Positions 1 to 5,646 of a stretch of DNA of 10,402 nt are shown piece after piece (positions within the stretch are counted from its first letter, which is position 1; each line of letters begins with the position of its first letter). The notes beneath the pieces were generated by a model. It was not told where the DNA came from. It was given only the letters and a program-made list of their open reading frames with translations, and did not search any database. Position numbers and translations under genes: made by a program. Source of the stretch: Dehalococcoidia bacterium (lineage in GTDB: Bacteria; Chloroflexota; Dehalococcoidia; Lucifugimonadales; Lucifugimonadaceae); NCBI GenBank assembly GCA_028278465.1, contig JANQEF010000003.1:1-10402 (forward strand), given 5' to 3'.

Positions 1-612
1 GGCGATGCCCCTGCGGTGATAACCACCAGCGCAGCGATATTCGACGAGATCGCGTTCGAGCCTGTGCCCTTCACCGTTTACCGCTTCAAACTGGCGCCCG
101 GTGTGGATCCTGGCAGGACCGGCGCTCTGATGGAAACTGTGTTCCTGGACAATAGCCTCCTGGCAGCCGACACGGTGCAGGAGATCAGGGACAGCATCGC
201 TCAGAACGAGGCCTTTGGCAGGCTCTTCCAGGCGTTCATGGGACTGGGACTGGTCGTCGGCGTGGCATCGCTCGGAGTGCTCTCGTTCAGGGCGGTCGTT
301 GAGCGGCGAGTGTCGATTGGCATGATGCGGGCGATCGGCTACAGGTCGCGCATGATCCAGGTGCAGTTCCTGATGGAGTCGGTGTTCGTCACCGTGCTCG
401 GCACGGCCATCGGGCTCGGCCTGGGCGCACTGATCTCCTGGAACATCGTCAACGACATCCAGGACTCGTTCGACGGCCTTACCTACTCGATCCCGTGGCT
501 CACAGTCGTGGTGATAGTGCTGATCGCAATACTGGCCGCGCTGCTGACGACGATCATCCCGGCGCGGCAGGCATCGCGCATCTACCCGTCCGAAGCGCTG
601 CGATACGAGTAG
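1..612 (+). CDS. ABC transporter permease, MacB/FtsX type (C-terminal part, 5' truncated)
   Basis: The frame is open from the first base, so the gene begins outside the window and 203 C-terminal residues are visible. The segment has the FtsX-type permease end: a soluble extracytoplasmic part (about residues 1-70), a membrane helix at about 76-96, the cytoplasmic loop ERRVSIGMMRAIGYRSRMI, a second helix at about 122-146, and a third at about 164-186. It ends in the family-typical PARQASRIYPSEALRYE tail. In this family the permease works with an ABC ATPase to export lipoproteins, peptides or drugs, or to transmit mechanical signals; the substrate cannot be read from this part. A GTG at base 16 is an internal codon, not a likely start. 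The stop at 610-612 lies 1 nt from the stop of the convergent MobA-like gene. The family call is firm and the substrate unknown. Confidence 0.9.
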   Translation, partial: GDAPAVITTSAAIFDEIAFEPVPFTVYRFKLAPGVDPGRTGALMETVFLDNSLLAADTVQEIRDSIAQNEAFGRLFQAFMGLGLVVGVASLGVLSFRAVVERRVSIGMMRAIGYRSRMIQVQFLMESVFVTVLGTAIGLGLGALISWNIVNDIQDSFDGLTYSIPWLTVVVIVLIAILAALLTTIIPARQASRIYPSEALRYE

Positions 613-613
613 C

Positions 614-1288
614 TCAGAGACCCTCGCGGCGGATGTCACGCCGCAGCGGCAGGCGACGCGGGTCCACCATCCGACGCGCCACCCTCAGCTGCTCCGGCGT
701 GTCGATATCGAAGAAGCTAAGCAGCCGCGGGTCGTACTGCTCCGCCTCGTCCTCGGTCATCACGCTGACACGCGGGCTGTCTTCCGCCACCGCGGACTCG
801 ATCAGCGTTGTAGGAGACCGCTCTCCGCTGCGCAGCGCTTTTTCGATGAGCGATAGCCAGTCGCTAACTACGAGCACCGAGTGCAGCGGGTGAAATCTGC
901 CTGAGACACGTGCGAACACAGATTCCGGCTCGCCGCCCGAGCTCAGTGCAGCCGCGATCATCGCTTCGATCAGCCGTCTCGACAGGAACGGGTGATCGGC
1001 TCCGGTCACGAACGCCAGCGGCGTGACAGCGGCCTTGAGACCGGCGTGGATCGCCGCCAGCGGCCCTTGATACGGCGCCGTGTCTGTCACGACGTGCATG
1101 CGAAGCGCAATCGCAGTGTCCGGCGCGTCGTCATCCTGCGAATCCCGCGCCACGAACACCAGCTCGTCGCAGAACGCCCTCAGCGTGTCCGCTACCCGCG
1201 CCAGCACCAGCTTGCCGCCGAGGTGGATCATCGGCTTCGACCTGCCGAGGCGCGTGCTGCGGCCACCGCCGATGACGATGCCTGTCAC
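614..1288 (-). CDS. mobA: MobA-like molybdenum cofactor nucleotidyltransferase
   Basis: Predicted 224-residue cytoplasmic nucleotidyltransferase. MobA proteins transfer GMP from GTP to molybdopterin in Mo-cofactor synthesis. The nucleotide-binding loop GGGRSTRLGRSK (residues 7-18) is the family signature near the N-terminus. Further on are PYQGPLAAIHAGL (72-84) and VTGADHPFL (94-102), with Asp98 in the usual metal/nucleotide-binding place. The C-terminus has the typical FFDIDTPEQLRVARR. I chose the GTG at 1288 because it puts the signature loop at the usual distance from the N-terminus; an ATG at 1375 would add 29 Arg-rich residues and overlap the upstream gene by 70 nt. With the GTG start, the gap to the upstream DUF3179 stop is 17 nt, so the two are probably cotranscribed. 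A close relative using another nucleotide or cofactor (MobA/MocA superfamily) is possible. Confidence 0.82.
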   Translation of the reverse strand: MTGIVIGGGRSTRLGRSKPMIHLGGKLVLARVADTLRAFCDELVFVARDSQDDDAPDTAIALRMHVVTDTAPYQGPLAAIHAGLKAAVTPLAFVTGADHPFLSRRLIEAMIAAALSSGGEPESVFARVSGRFHPLHSVLVVSDWLSLIEKALRSGERSPTTLIESAVAEDSPRVSVMTEDEAEQYDPRLLSFFDIDTPEQLRVARRMVDPRRLPLRRDIRREGL

Positions 1289-1305
1289 GCCCGTGCGCTG
1301 CGGCC

Positions 1306-2580
1306 TCACCGTTCGCCGTCTTTCGCCGAAGCGCCGGGTCCGAGGACGTCTGAATTCGGATAGAAGCGCGACCATGCGAACCAGAAGCCGCTCAACCCGT
1401 TAAGCATCTCCAGGCGCTTGCCTTTCAGCTCACCGGAGACGCACTCACCGCTGATCGCGCGCCAGCGAGAGCCGGTCTGCGAATCGACAAGGAACCATGG
1501 CTCGTAGTTGATGCGCCGCCGGATATCCACCTCGCCGGGCTCCGGCTCAGGCCGCATCGGGTTGCGGGAATCGCCGGAAAAGGTGAGCGTCTGGCCGTCG
1601 ACTATGCGGCTGAAGACCACCGCCGTCCCGCTGAGCCCCTCGTGTGCCACAAGCACCGGCTCTCCGCCGATCTCTTCGTTGATCAGCGGCCGTTCGATCA
1701 GCGCCGGATACCCGTAGCAGCGGAACGTGCCGTTGACCTCTACGCCGAGCACGTTGTCCTTGTCGTGCCAGGTCCGGTCCCTGGCCGACTGCTGGTAGAG
1801 GCCGGCGCGATCGGTGACGTAGTAACGCTCGAACATGTCGGTCTCGGGCGTGCCGTCAAGAGACATCACCTCAGTGTGCGGATAGGCGCCAGACCACGCC
1901 CGCCAGTTCGTCGAAACCACTGGGACCTGCTTGAGCGTCCCGCCTGTGTTCGGCCCGGTAACCGCCTGGCCGTTGAACTGCACGATCTCGTTGCCGTCCG
2001 AATCGACCAGCACGGTCGAGTTGAGCAGGGTTTTCCGCACCGTCACCAGGTCGGGCTCCTGCCCACTTCCCGGCTCGAAGACGAATGCCCGGGCAGAGTA
2101 CGTGACAGGCCACCACGTCATGAAGATGTGGACGTCTTCGAACACCTCGTGTGCCACCTCGCGCACGCTCATCGCCGCCAGCGGATAGGCGATCGCATGG
2201 CCGTTGAACTCGATGCCCAGCACCCTGTCTTCGGCCTGCACCTCGACGTCCGAATCGTTCGCGTCCTTCACGCTGAGGTACGTCGGCTCCGAGCCCGGCA
2301 TCAGCCGCTGCTTGCCGGTGCTCCTGCGGAGCCGCTCCGTGTACGGCTCGTCCGCGCCCGGAAGCTGCAGCGGCACAGCCTCGGCAAAGAAGGCGAGCCT
2401 GTACAGCACGAAGACGACGAAGAAGCCCAGCCAGGCCGAGAGGAGCACGCCGACCGATCCTGCTGCGCCCGCTGCGGCAAATAGCCCGAACGTGATCGCA
2501 GCCGCGACCGCGAACACGACCGCCGCGCGGCCGTAAGGACCGAGCGGTATCCCATCGATGATCTGCTGGACTCTTCGCAT
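1306..2580 (-). CDS. Membrane-anchored DUF3179 protein lacking the CxxC motif
   Basis: A 424-residue protein. Two hydrophobic helices lie near the N-terminus (about residues 18-40 and 44-66), followed by a large soluble DUF3179 domain (about 105-415). The assignment rests on direct similarity to the second DUF3179 protein in this window (5647-7158). Paired segments are VLGIEFNGHAIAYP with VFGVVINGEARAYP, WRAWSGAYPHTEV with WGAWFEKHPDTTV, and FWFAWSRFYPNSDV with FWFGWTTFFPETEL. The paralogue's SYCTLCGSG motif is replaced here by TWWPVTYSA (155-163): the two cysteine positions hold Trp157 and Thr160. The only cysteines left are C288 and C380, so any thiol or metal chemistry of the family is probably lost or altered. 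DUF3179 has no established function that I know. ATG at 2580 is preceded by AGGAG. It probably heads an operon with the MobA-like gene. Confidence 0.8.
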   Translation of the reverse strand: MRRVQQIIDGIPLGPYGRAAVVFAVAAAITFGLFAAAGAAGSVGVLLSAWLGFFVVFVLYRLAFFAEAVPLQLPGADEPYTERLRRSTGKQRLMPGSEPTYLSVKDANDSDVEVQAEDRVLGIEFNGHAIAYPLAAMSVREVAHEVFEDVHIFMTWWPVTYSARAFVFEPGSGQEPDLVTVRKTLLNSTVLVDSDGNEIVQFNGQAVTGPNTGGTLKQVPVVSTNWRAWSGAYPHTEVMSLDGTPETDMFERYYVTDRAGLYQQSARDRTWHDKDNVLGVEVNGTFRCYGYPALIERPLINEEIGGEPVLVAHEGLSGTAVVFSRIVDGQTLTFSGDSRNPMRPEPEPGEVDIRRRINYEPWFLVDSQTGSRWRAISGECVSGELKGKRLEMLNGLSGFWFAWSRFYPNSDVLGPGASAKDGER

Positions 2581-2584
2581 CTGG

Positions 2585-2589
2585 CTCCT
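2585..2589 (-). promoter_or_regulatory. Shine-Dalgarno AGGAG of the membrane DUF3179 gene
   Basis: On the minus strand AGGAG stands 4 nt before the ATG at 2580 (CAGGAGCCAG-ATG). It is one of the clearest ribosome binding sites in the window and supports this start. Confidence 0.6.
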
Positions 2590-2616
2590 GTCGCGACCTG
2601 CGCTATTCGCAGAGCG

Positions 2617-2622
2617 ATTCTA
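2617..2622 (-). promoter_or_regulatory. Candidate -10 box TAGAAT for the DUF3179-mobA operon
   Basis: The minus strand reads GTTAGAATCGC; TAGAAT lies about 37 nt upstream of the ATG at 2580. No good -35 hexamer is visible 16-18 nt further upstream, so this is only a candidate. The same hexamer occurs upstream of the bicupin gene. Confidence 0.3.
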
Positions 2623-2676
2623 ACTTCGCCATGCCGTTGAAGTCCGGCCTGCGCCGGGGACGCGGCGAACGGTCGC

Positions 2677-2682
2677 TATACT
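2677..2682 (+). promoter_or_regulatory. Candidate -10 box TATACT for the RraA-like operon
   Basis: TATACT within GGTCGCTATACTGCG lies about 58 nt before the TTG start at 2741, in the divergent intergenic region. No convincing -35 is present at the usual distance. An imperfect GC-rich hairpin (GTCCGGC-CTGC-GCCGGGGAC) lies just upstream at about 2642-2661 and could be regulatory. Confidence 0.3.
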
Positions 2683-2729
2683 GCGCTGCACCCGTGTTCG
2701 AAGCGGGCCCGTAACGCCTTCCCAATCAT

Positions 2730-2737
2730 GGAGAGAG
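2730..2737 (+). promoter_or_regulatory. Ribosome binding site deciding the TTG start
   Basis: GGAGAGAG precedes TTG at 2741, with the GGAG core 7 nt from the start codon. No ATG or GTG lies in frame nearby before the conserved region, so this site is the main support for a TTG start. Confidence 0.6.
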
Positions 2738-2740
2738 CCG

Positions 2741-3481
2741 TTGGTCGAACCAACCGCACACGTCTCGAACGAACTTCTCGAACAGTACCGGACCGTATCG
2801 AACGCCACCGTTCTCGGTGCGCTCCTGAAGCGTGGATACGACAAGACCTATATGCAGGGCGTTCACAGCCTCGCTCCCGGCCGGCGTCTCGTCGGGCGCG
2901 CCGTGACGCTGCGCTATCTGCCATCGCGCCCCGACCTTGCGACACGAATCGCAACCGGCGCGCACGGCGAGGGATTCAACGAGACACCGCGCTGGCAGGC
3001 TCTCGAGGCGCTGGGCGAGGGCGATGTGTTCGTCGGCGACGCGATGGGCTTTTCGGGTGTCTCCACAGGCGGCGACGTTGTCTTCTCCCGGATCGTGACG
3101 CAGAACGCAGCCGGTCTTGTGACGGACGGCGGCGTACGGGATGGCCACAAGGTGGTGCGCTACGGCTATCCGGTCTTCGGCGGAGCCAGCACGCCGACCG
3201 TCGGCGAGCCGAACATCCTGCCTTACGAAGTGAACGGTCCGGTGCAGTGCGGCGGCGTGCTCGTCTGGCCCGGCGACGTGATCCTGGGCGATGACTCAGG
3301 CGTCGTTGTGCTGCCTTCGCAGCTCGCTGAAGAGCTACTGCCGGAGTGCATCGAGCACGACGAGATCGAACAGGCGCTCCTCGAGTACACACAGAAGGAG
3401 AAGATCTCGCCGAAGTCGTTCTACCCGTTCAACGACGACACGATGAAGATCTACGAGGACTGGAAGAAACAGCGCTCGTAG
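2741..3481 (+). CDS. RraA-like / HMG-CHA aldolase-fold protein
   Basis: A 246-residue cytoplasmic protein of the RraA-like family (former 'dimethylmenaquinone methyltransferase' annotation). Members include class II pyruvate aldolases acting on 4-hydroxy-4-methyl-2-oxoglutarate and regulators of RNase E. Seen in the sequence: GEGDVFVGD (92-100), STGGDVVFSRIVTQNAAG (108-125), TDGGVRD (128-134) and CGGVLVWPGDVILGDDSGVVVLP near the C-terminal third. D112, R133 and D134 form the D-X20-R-D spacing reported for the Pseudomonas putida aldolase, which favours a metal-dependent lyase/decarboxylase over a pure RNase E regulator. It is longer than E. coli RraA (about 160 residues) but fits the 230-250-residue subgroup. 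The TTG start is supported by GGAGAGAG (2730-2737) and gives a sensible N-terminus; an ATG at 2728 is out of frame. It heads an operon with the next two genes. Confidence 0.85.
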   Translation: MVEPTAHVSNELLEQYRTVSNATVLGALLKRGYDKTYMQGVHSLAPGRRLVGRAVTLRYLPSRPDLATRIATGAHGEGFNETPRWQALEALGEGDVFVGDAMGFSGVSTGGDVVFSRIVTQNAAGLVTDGGVRDGHKVVRYGYPVFGGASTPTVGEPNILPYEVNGPVQCGGVLVWPGDVILGDDSGVVVLPSQLAEELLPECIEHDEIEQALLEYTQKEKISPKSFYPFNDDTMKIYEDWKKQRS

Positions 3482-3501
3482 CCGGACGCAAAGGCGAGGA
3501 C

Positions 3502-3882
3502 ATGGCTTCAGACAGACAGGTGCAGATTTCAGCCGACGACGTCACGGTGGTTGCGACGCTGAACGATTCGCCGACGGCCGATGCGTTGTGGGACGCGCTG
3601 CCGCTGAGCGCCGCGGCGCAGACGTGGGGCGACGAGATCTACTTCAGTATCCCGGTCGACGCCGAGAACGACGACTACGCCGAGGAGACTGTCGAGATGG
3701 GCGCGGTCGGCTACTGGCCGCCGGGCAACGCGCTCTGCCTCTTCTTCGGTCCTACTCCCATGAGCGCGCCGGGAGAGATACGGCCCGCATCTGCCGTGAA
3801 TGTGCTCGGTCAGATCGAGGGCGATGCGACGGTGCTGAAGAGCGTTCCCGGCGGCGCGACCGTCAACGTGGAACGCGCATGA
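3502..3882 (+). CDS. Cyclophilin-like fold protein (DUF369/TM1367 family)
   Basis: A 126-residue protein of the small cyclophilin-like family (Cyclophil_like, formerly DUF369). The family has a cyclophilin-type beta barrel, but prolyl isomerase activity is not established for it. Characteristic stretches are GYWPPGNALCLFFGPTPMS (70-88) and GEIRPASAVNVLGQIEGD (91-108), both close to what I know of the family; the first half carries the WGDEIYFSIP strand. No signal peptide or membrane segment is seen, so it is probably cytosolic. ATG at 3502 has AAGG/GGCGAGGA just upstream. The gene starts 20 nt after the RraA-like stop, and its TGA overlaps the TenA start (ATGA, 3879-3882), so translational coupling is likely. 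Its biochemical role is unknown; the context suggests a link to the TenA or RraA-like enzyme. Confidence 0.85.
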   Translation: MASDRQVQISADDVTVVATLNDSPTADALWDALPLSAAAQTWGDEIYFSIPVDAENDDYAEETVEMGAVGYWPPGNALCLFFGPTPMSAPGEIRPASAVNVLGQIEGDATVLKSVPGGATVNVERA

Positions 3883-4556
3883 GCGGCCTTTCGCAAGAGC
3901 TGCGCGATGCCTGCGCCGATGACTGGCGCAAGGCGCACGAGACTCATCCGTTCGTCACCGCGATGGGCGACGGCACGCTGTCGCTGGAGCGGTTCCAGTA
4001 CTTCATGAGGCAGGACTACCTGTTCCTTATCGACTATGCCCGCGTGCTGGCGATGGCGGCTGCAAAGAGCCCGGAGCTGCGTTCGATGGGGCACTGGGCG
4101 GCGTTGCTGGACGAAACGCTGAACTCTGAGATGGAGCTGCACCGCGGGTTCTGCGCCGATTTCGGCATCACTGTCGAGGAGCTGGAGGCGACGGTGCCGA
4201 TGCCTGCGACGGTGGCGTACACGGACCATTTGCTCCGGTCCGCGTTCGATGGAGATATACACGAGCTCGCGGCGGCGCTGCTTCCTTGCCAGTGGGGCTA
4301 CGACGAAGTGGGACGTGCGCTCAGCAAGGTGCTGACGGCGCCGCCAGACTCTTTCCACGCGCGCTGGGTCGTCGGCTACAACGCGCCGGAGTACCAGGAG
4401 ATGACGGAGTGGCTGCTGCGGTTCGTGGACGGGCTGGGCAGTGCGGCCACTGGTCAGCAGAAGGACCGCATGCTGAAAGCTTTCCGGGCCAGCACTCGCT
4501 ACGAGTACCTGTTCTGGGACGCCGCCTGGAGCCTGCAGGCGTGGCCTGCCGAGTAG
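3879..4556 (+). CDS. tenA: TenA family aminopyrimidine aminohydrolase / thiaminase II
   Basis: A 225-residue all-helical cytosolic enzyme. TenA_C proteins hydrolyse 4-amino-5-aminomethyl-2-methylpyrimidine to the hydroxymethylpyrimidine precursor of thiamine (salvage), and can cleave thiamine. All landmarks are present: Asp46 in FMRQDYLFLIDYAR, Tyr114, the nucleophile Cys137 in LLPCQWGYDEVG, and Glu209 in STRYEYLFWDAAW. These sit at nearly the same positions as D44, Y112, C135 and E205 of Bacillus subtilis TenA, so catalysis is probably intact and this is the cysteine class. Length is typical. The ATG overlaps the preceding stop by 4 nt, implying coupled translation. No thiamine riboswitch is recognisable upstream of the operon in 2581-2740, and no other thiamine gene is in the window. 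The partners leave the exact substrate open. Confidence 0.92.
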   Translation: MSGLSQELRDACADDWRKAHETHPFVTAMGDGTLSLERFQYFMRQDYLFLIDYARVLAMAAAKSPELRSMGHWAALLDETLNSEMELHRGFCADFGITVEELEATVPMPATVAYTDHLLRSAFDGDIHELAAALLPCQWGYDEVGRALSKVLTAPPDSFHARWVVGYNAPEYQEMTEWLLRFVDGLGSAATGQQKDRMLKAFRASTRYEYLFWDAAWSLQAWPAE

Positions 4557-4568
4557 TTCCGCACCCGA

Positions 4569-5519
4569 TCACACCTGTTCCGCGATGGCCTGCTCGGCCA
4601 CCCGGTTCCAGTTCGCCCGTATGCTGTCCGCATCAACATCGAGGCCCATAGCCGTCCATGAGGGCATCCACCTGGCGATGTCGGGCAGTGGCCTCACGAG
4701 TCCGGACACAGTCCAGAGGGGCAATGAATCCAGCGACCTGCCGGTCTTCGATCGATACTCGGCGATGAAGCGGTCTGCCAGGCCATCCCACCCCAGGTAT
4801 CGCAACTCGTTCGCGCAGTAGGCGACATCCACGGACGGGTCACCAAAGCCCGCATCTTCCCAGTCGATGACTCCCACCAGTTGCTCGTCTCGCCAGAGCG
4901 TGTTGCCCGGCCACAGGTCAGAGTGCAGAAAAACAGTCTCCGTGGAATCGTCCGCCTCGATCAGCTTGCGGCGAAGCTCCCACAGCGGCACCCCCAGCGA
5001 GTTTTCAGTGAATCTCTCGGAAGGCTCGGACTCTGCCAGCTGATCCGACAGCTGTCTGCGGTGATCCAGCAGCACCGGACGAAGATCTGCGGTTACAGGC
5101 ACCTCGTGCACGCTGACCATCGCCCGCACTAACTGCTCGATCCAGTCATGCGGGTCACCGGGTGAGAAGTAAGGTTCACCGTCGATGAAGCTGATCACGA
5201 CGGCCGTCTCATCGAACGTCCCGGCCCTATCGCTCCAGATCAGCTGTGGAACGGTCACGCCTCCGGCGTTCGCCGCAATCAGGGCGGCAGCCTCGCGCCT
5301 GGCAACCTCATCGGTCGATTCGTCATCGCCGTACCAGTCACCGTAGCGGCGCAGAACGACCAGCTCGGTTCCGGAGATCGCGCGGTGGATTTCCAGCAGG
5401 TCGGAGGTGCAGCCCAGTCCACCCTGGAAGCGGCGAACAAATCGCACGGTCGACTTGCCACCCAGTTCGGAGGCGAGTTGTGAAAGCTGATCTGCTGTGG
5501 GTATCGGAGCGTACTTCAA
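4569..5519 (-). CDS. Aminoglycoside phosphotransferase (APH)-fold kinase
   Basis: A 316-residue cytosolic kinase-like protein. The catalytic loop HSDLWPGN (199-206) gives the HxDxxxxN signature with Asp201 as base and Asn206. GVIDWEDAGFGDPSVDVAY (216-234) contains the metal-binding Asp219. The N-lobe has FQGGLGCTSDLLEI (31-44) as a probable nucleotide loop and VVLRRYG (54-60) as the strand region with the expected Lys/Arg position. APH-fold enzymes phosphorylate aminoglycosides, choline, homoserine, sugars and other small molecules; the substrate cannot be inferred, and resistance should not be assumed. I chose TTG at 5519, which gives LKYAPIPTADQL and leaves room for a divergent promoter. 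A GTG at 5560 and an ATG at 5648 (359 residues) are alternatives, but the ATG would overlap the start of the divergent lipoprotein gene. It converges on tenA with a 12-nt gap. Confidence 0.82.
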   Translation of the reverse strand: MKYAPIPTADQLSQLASELGGKSTVRFVRRFQGGLGCTSDLLEIHRAISGTELVVLRRYGDWYGDDESTDEVARREAAALIAANAGGVTVPQLIWSDRAGTFDETAVVISFIDGEPYFSPGDPHDWIEQLVRAMVSVHEVPVTADLRPVLLDHRRQLSDQLAESEPSERFTENSLGVPLWELRRKLIEADDSTETVFLHSDLWPGNTLWRDEQLVGVIDWEDAGFGDPSVDVAYCANELRYLGWDGLADRFIAEYRSKTGRSLDSLPLWTVSGLVRPLPDIARWMPSWTAMGLDVDADSIRANWNRVAEQAIAEQV

Positions 5520-5646
5520 TGAGCGAAACTCGTTGGTCCCGGGACTTCTGGGGCAAACACGCAGTTCGCGCCAAATCTCCACATATCTTGAAGGAATCCC
5601 GCGTCTCGTGAACGCACAGCGACTCCAAATAGTTGTGACTAAGCTC
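5520..5646. promoter_or_regulatory. Divergent intergenic region, kinase / DUF3179 lipoprotein
   Basis: If the kinase starts at TTG 5519 and the lipoprotein at ATG 5647, this 127-nt stretch separates them and should carry both promoters. It is locally more AT-rich (for example around 5570-5600) than its flanks, but I see no convincing paired -35/-10 on either strand and no clear Shine-Dalgarno sequence for either gene. Both frames stay open across it, so the kinase reading frame could also begin inside it. Confidence 0.35.

Noticed and set aside
614..1375. The longer MobA start at ATG 1375
   Set aside because: It adds 29 Arg-rich residues before the nucleotide-binding loop and overlaps the upstream gene by 70 nt; GTG 1288 fits the family better.
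1642..2484. A 280-codon plus-strand open frame opposite the membrane DUF3179 gene
   Set aside because: It is Arg/His-rich with no family resemblance; the minus-strand frame aligns with the second DUF3179 protein.
4569..5519. Reading the APH-fold kinase as an antibiotic resistance gene
   Set aside because: Only general APH-fold motifs are visible and the neighbours show no resistance or mobile context. Most such chromosomal kinases have other or unknown substrates.
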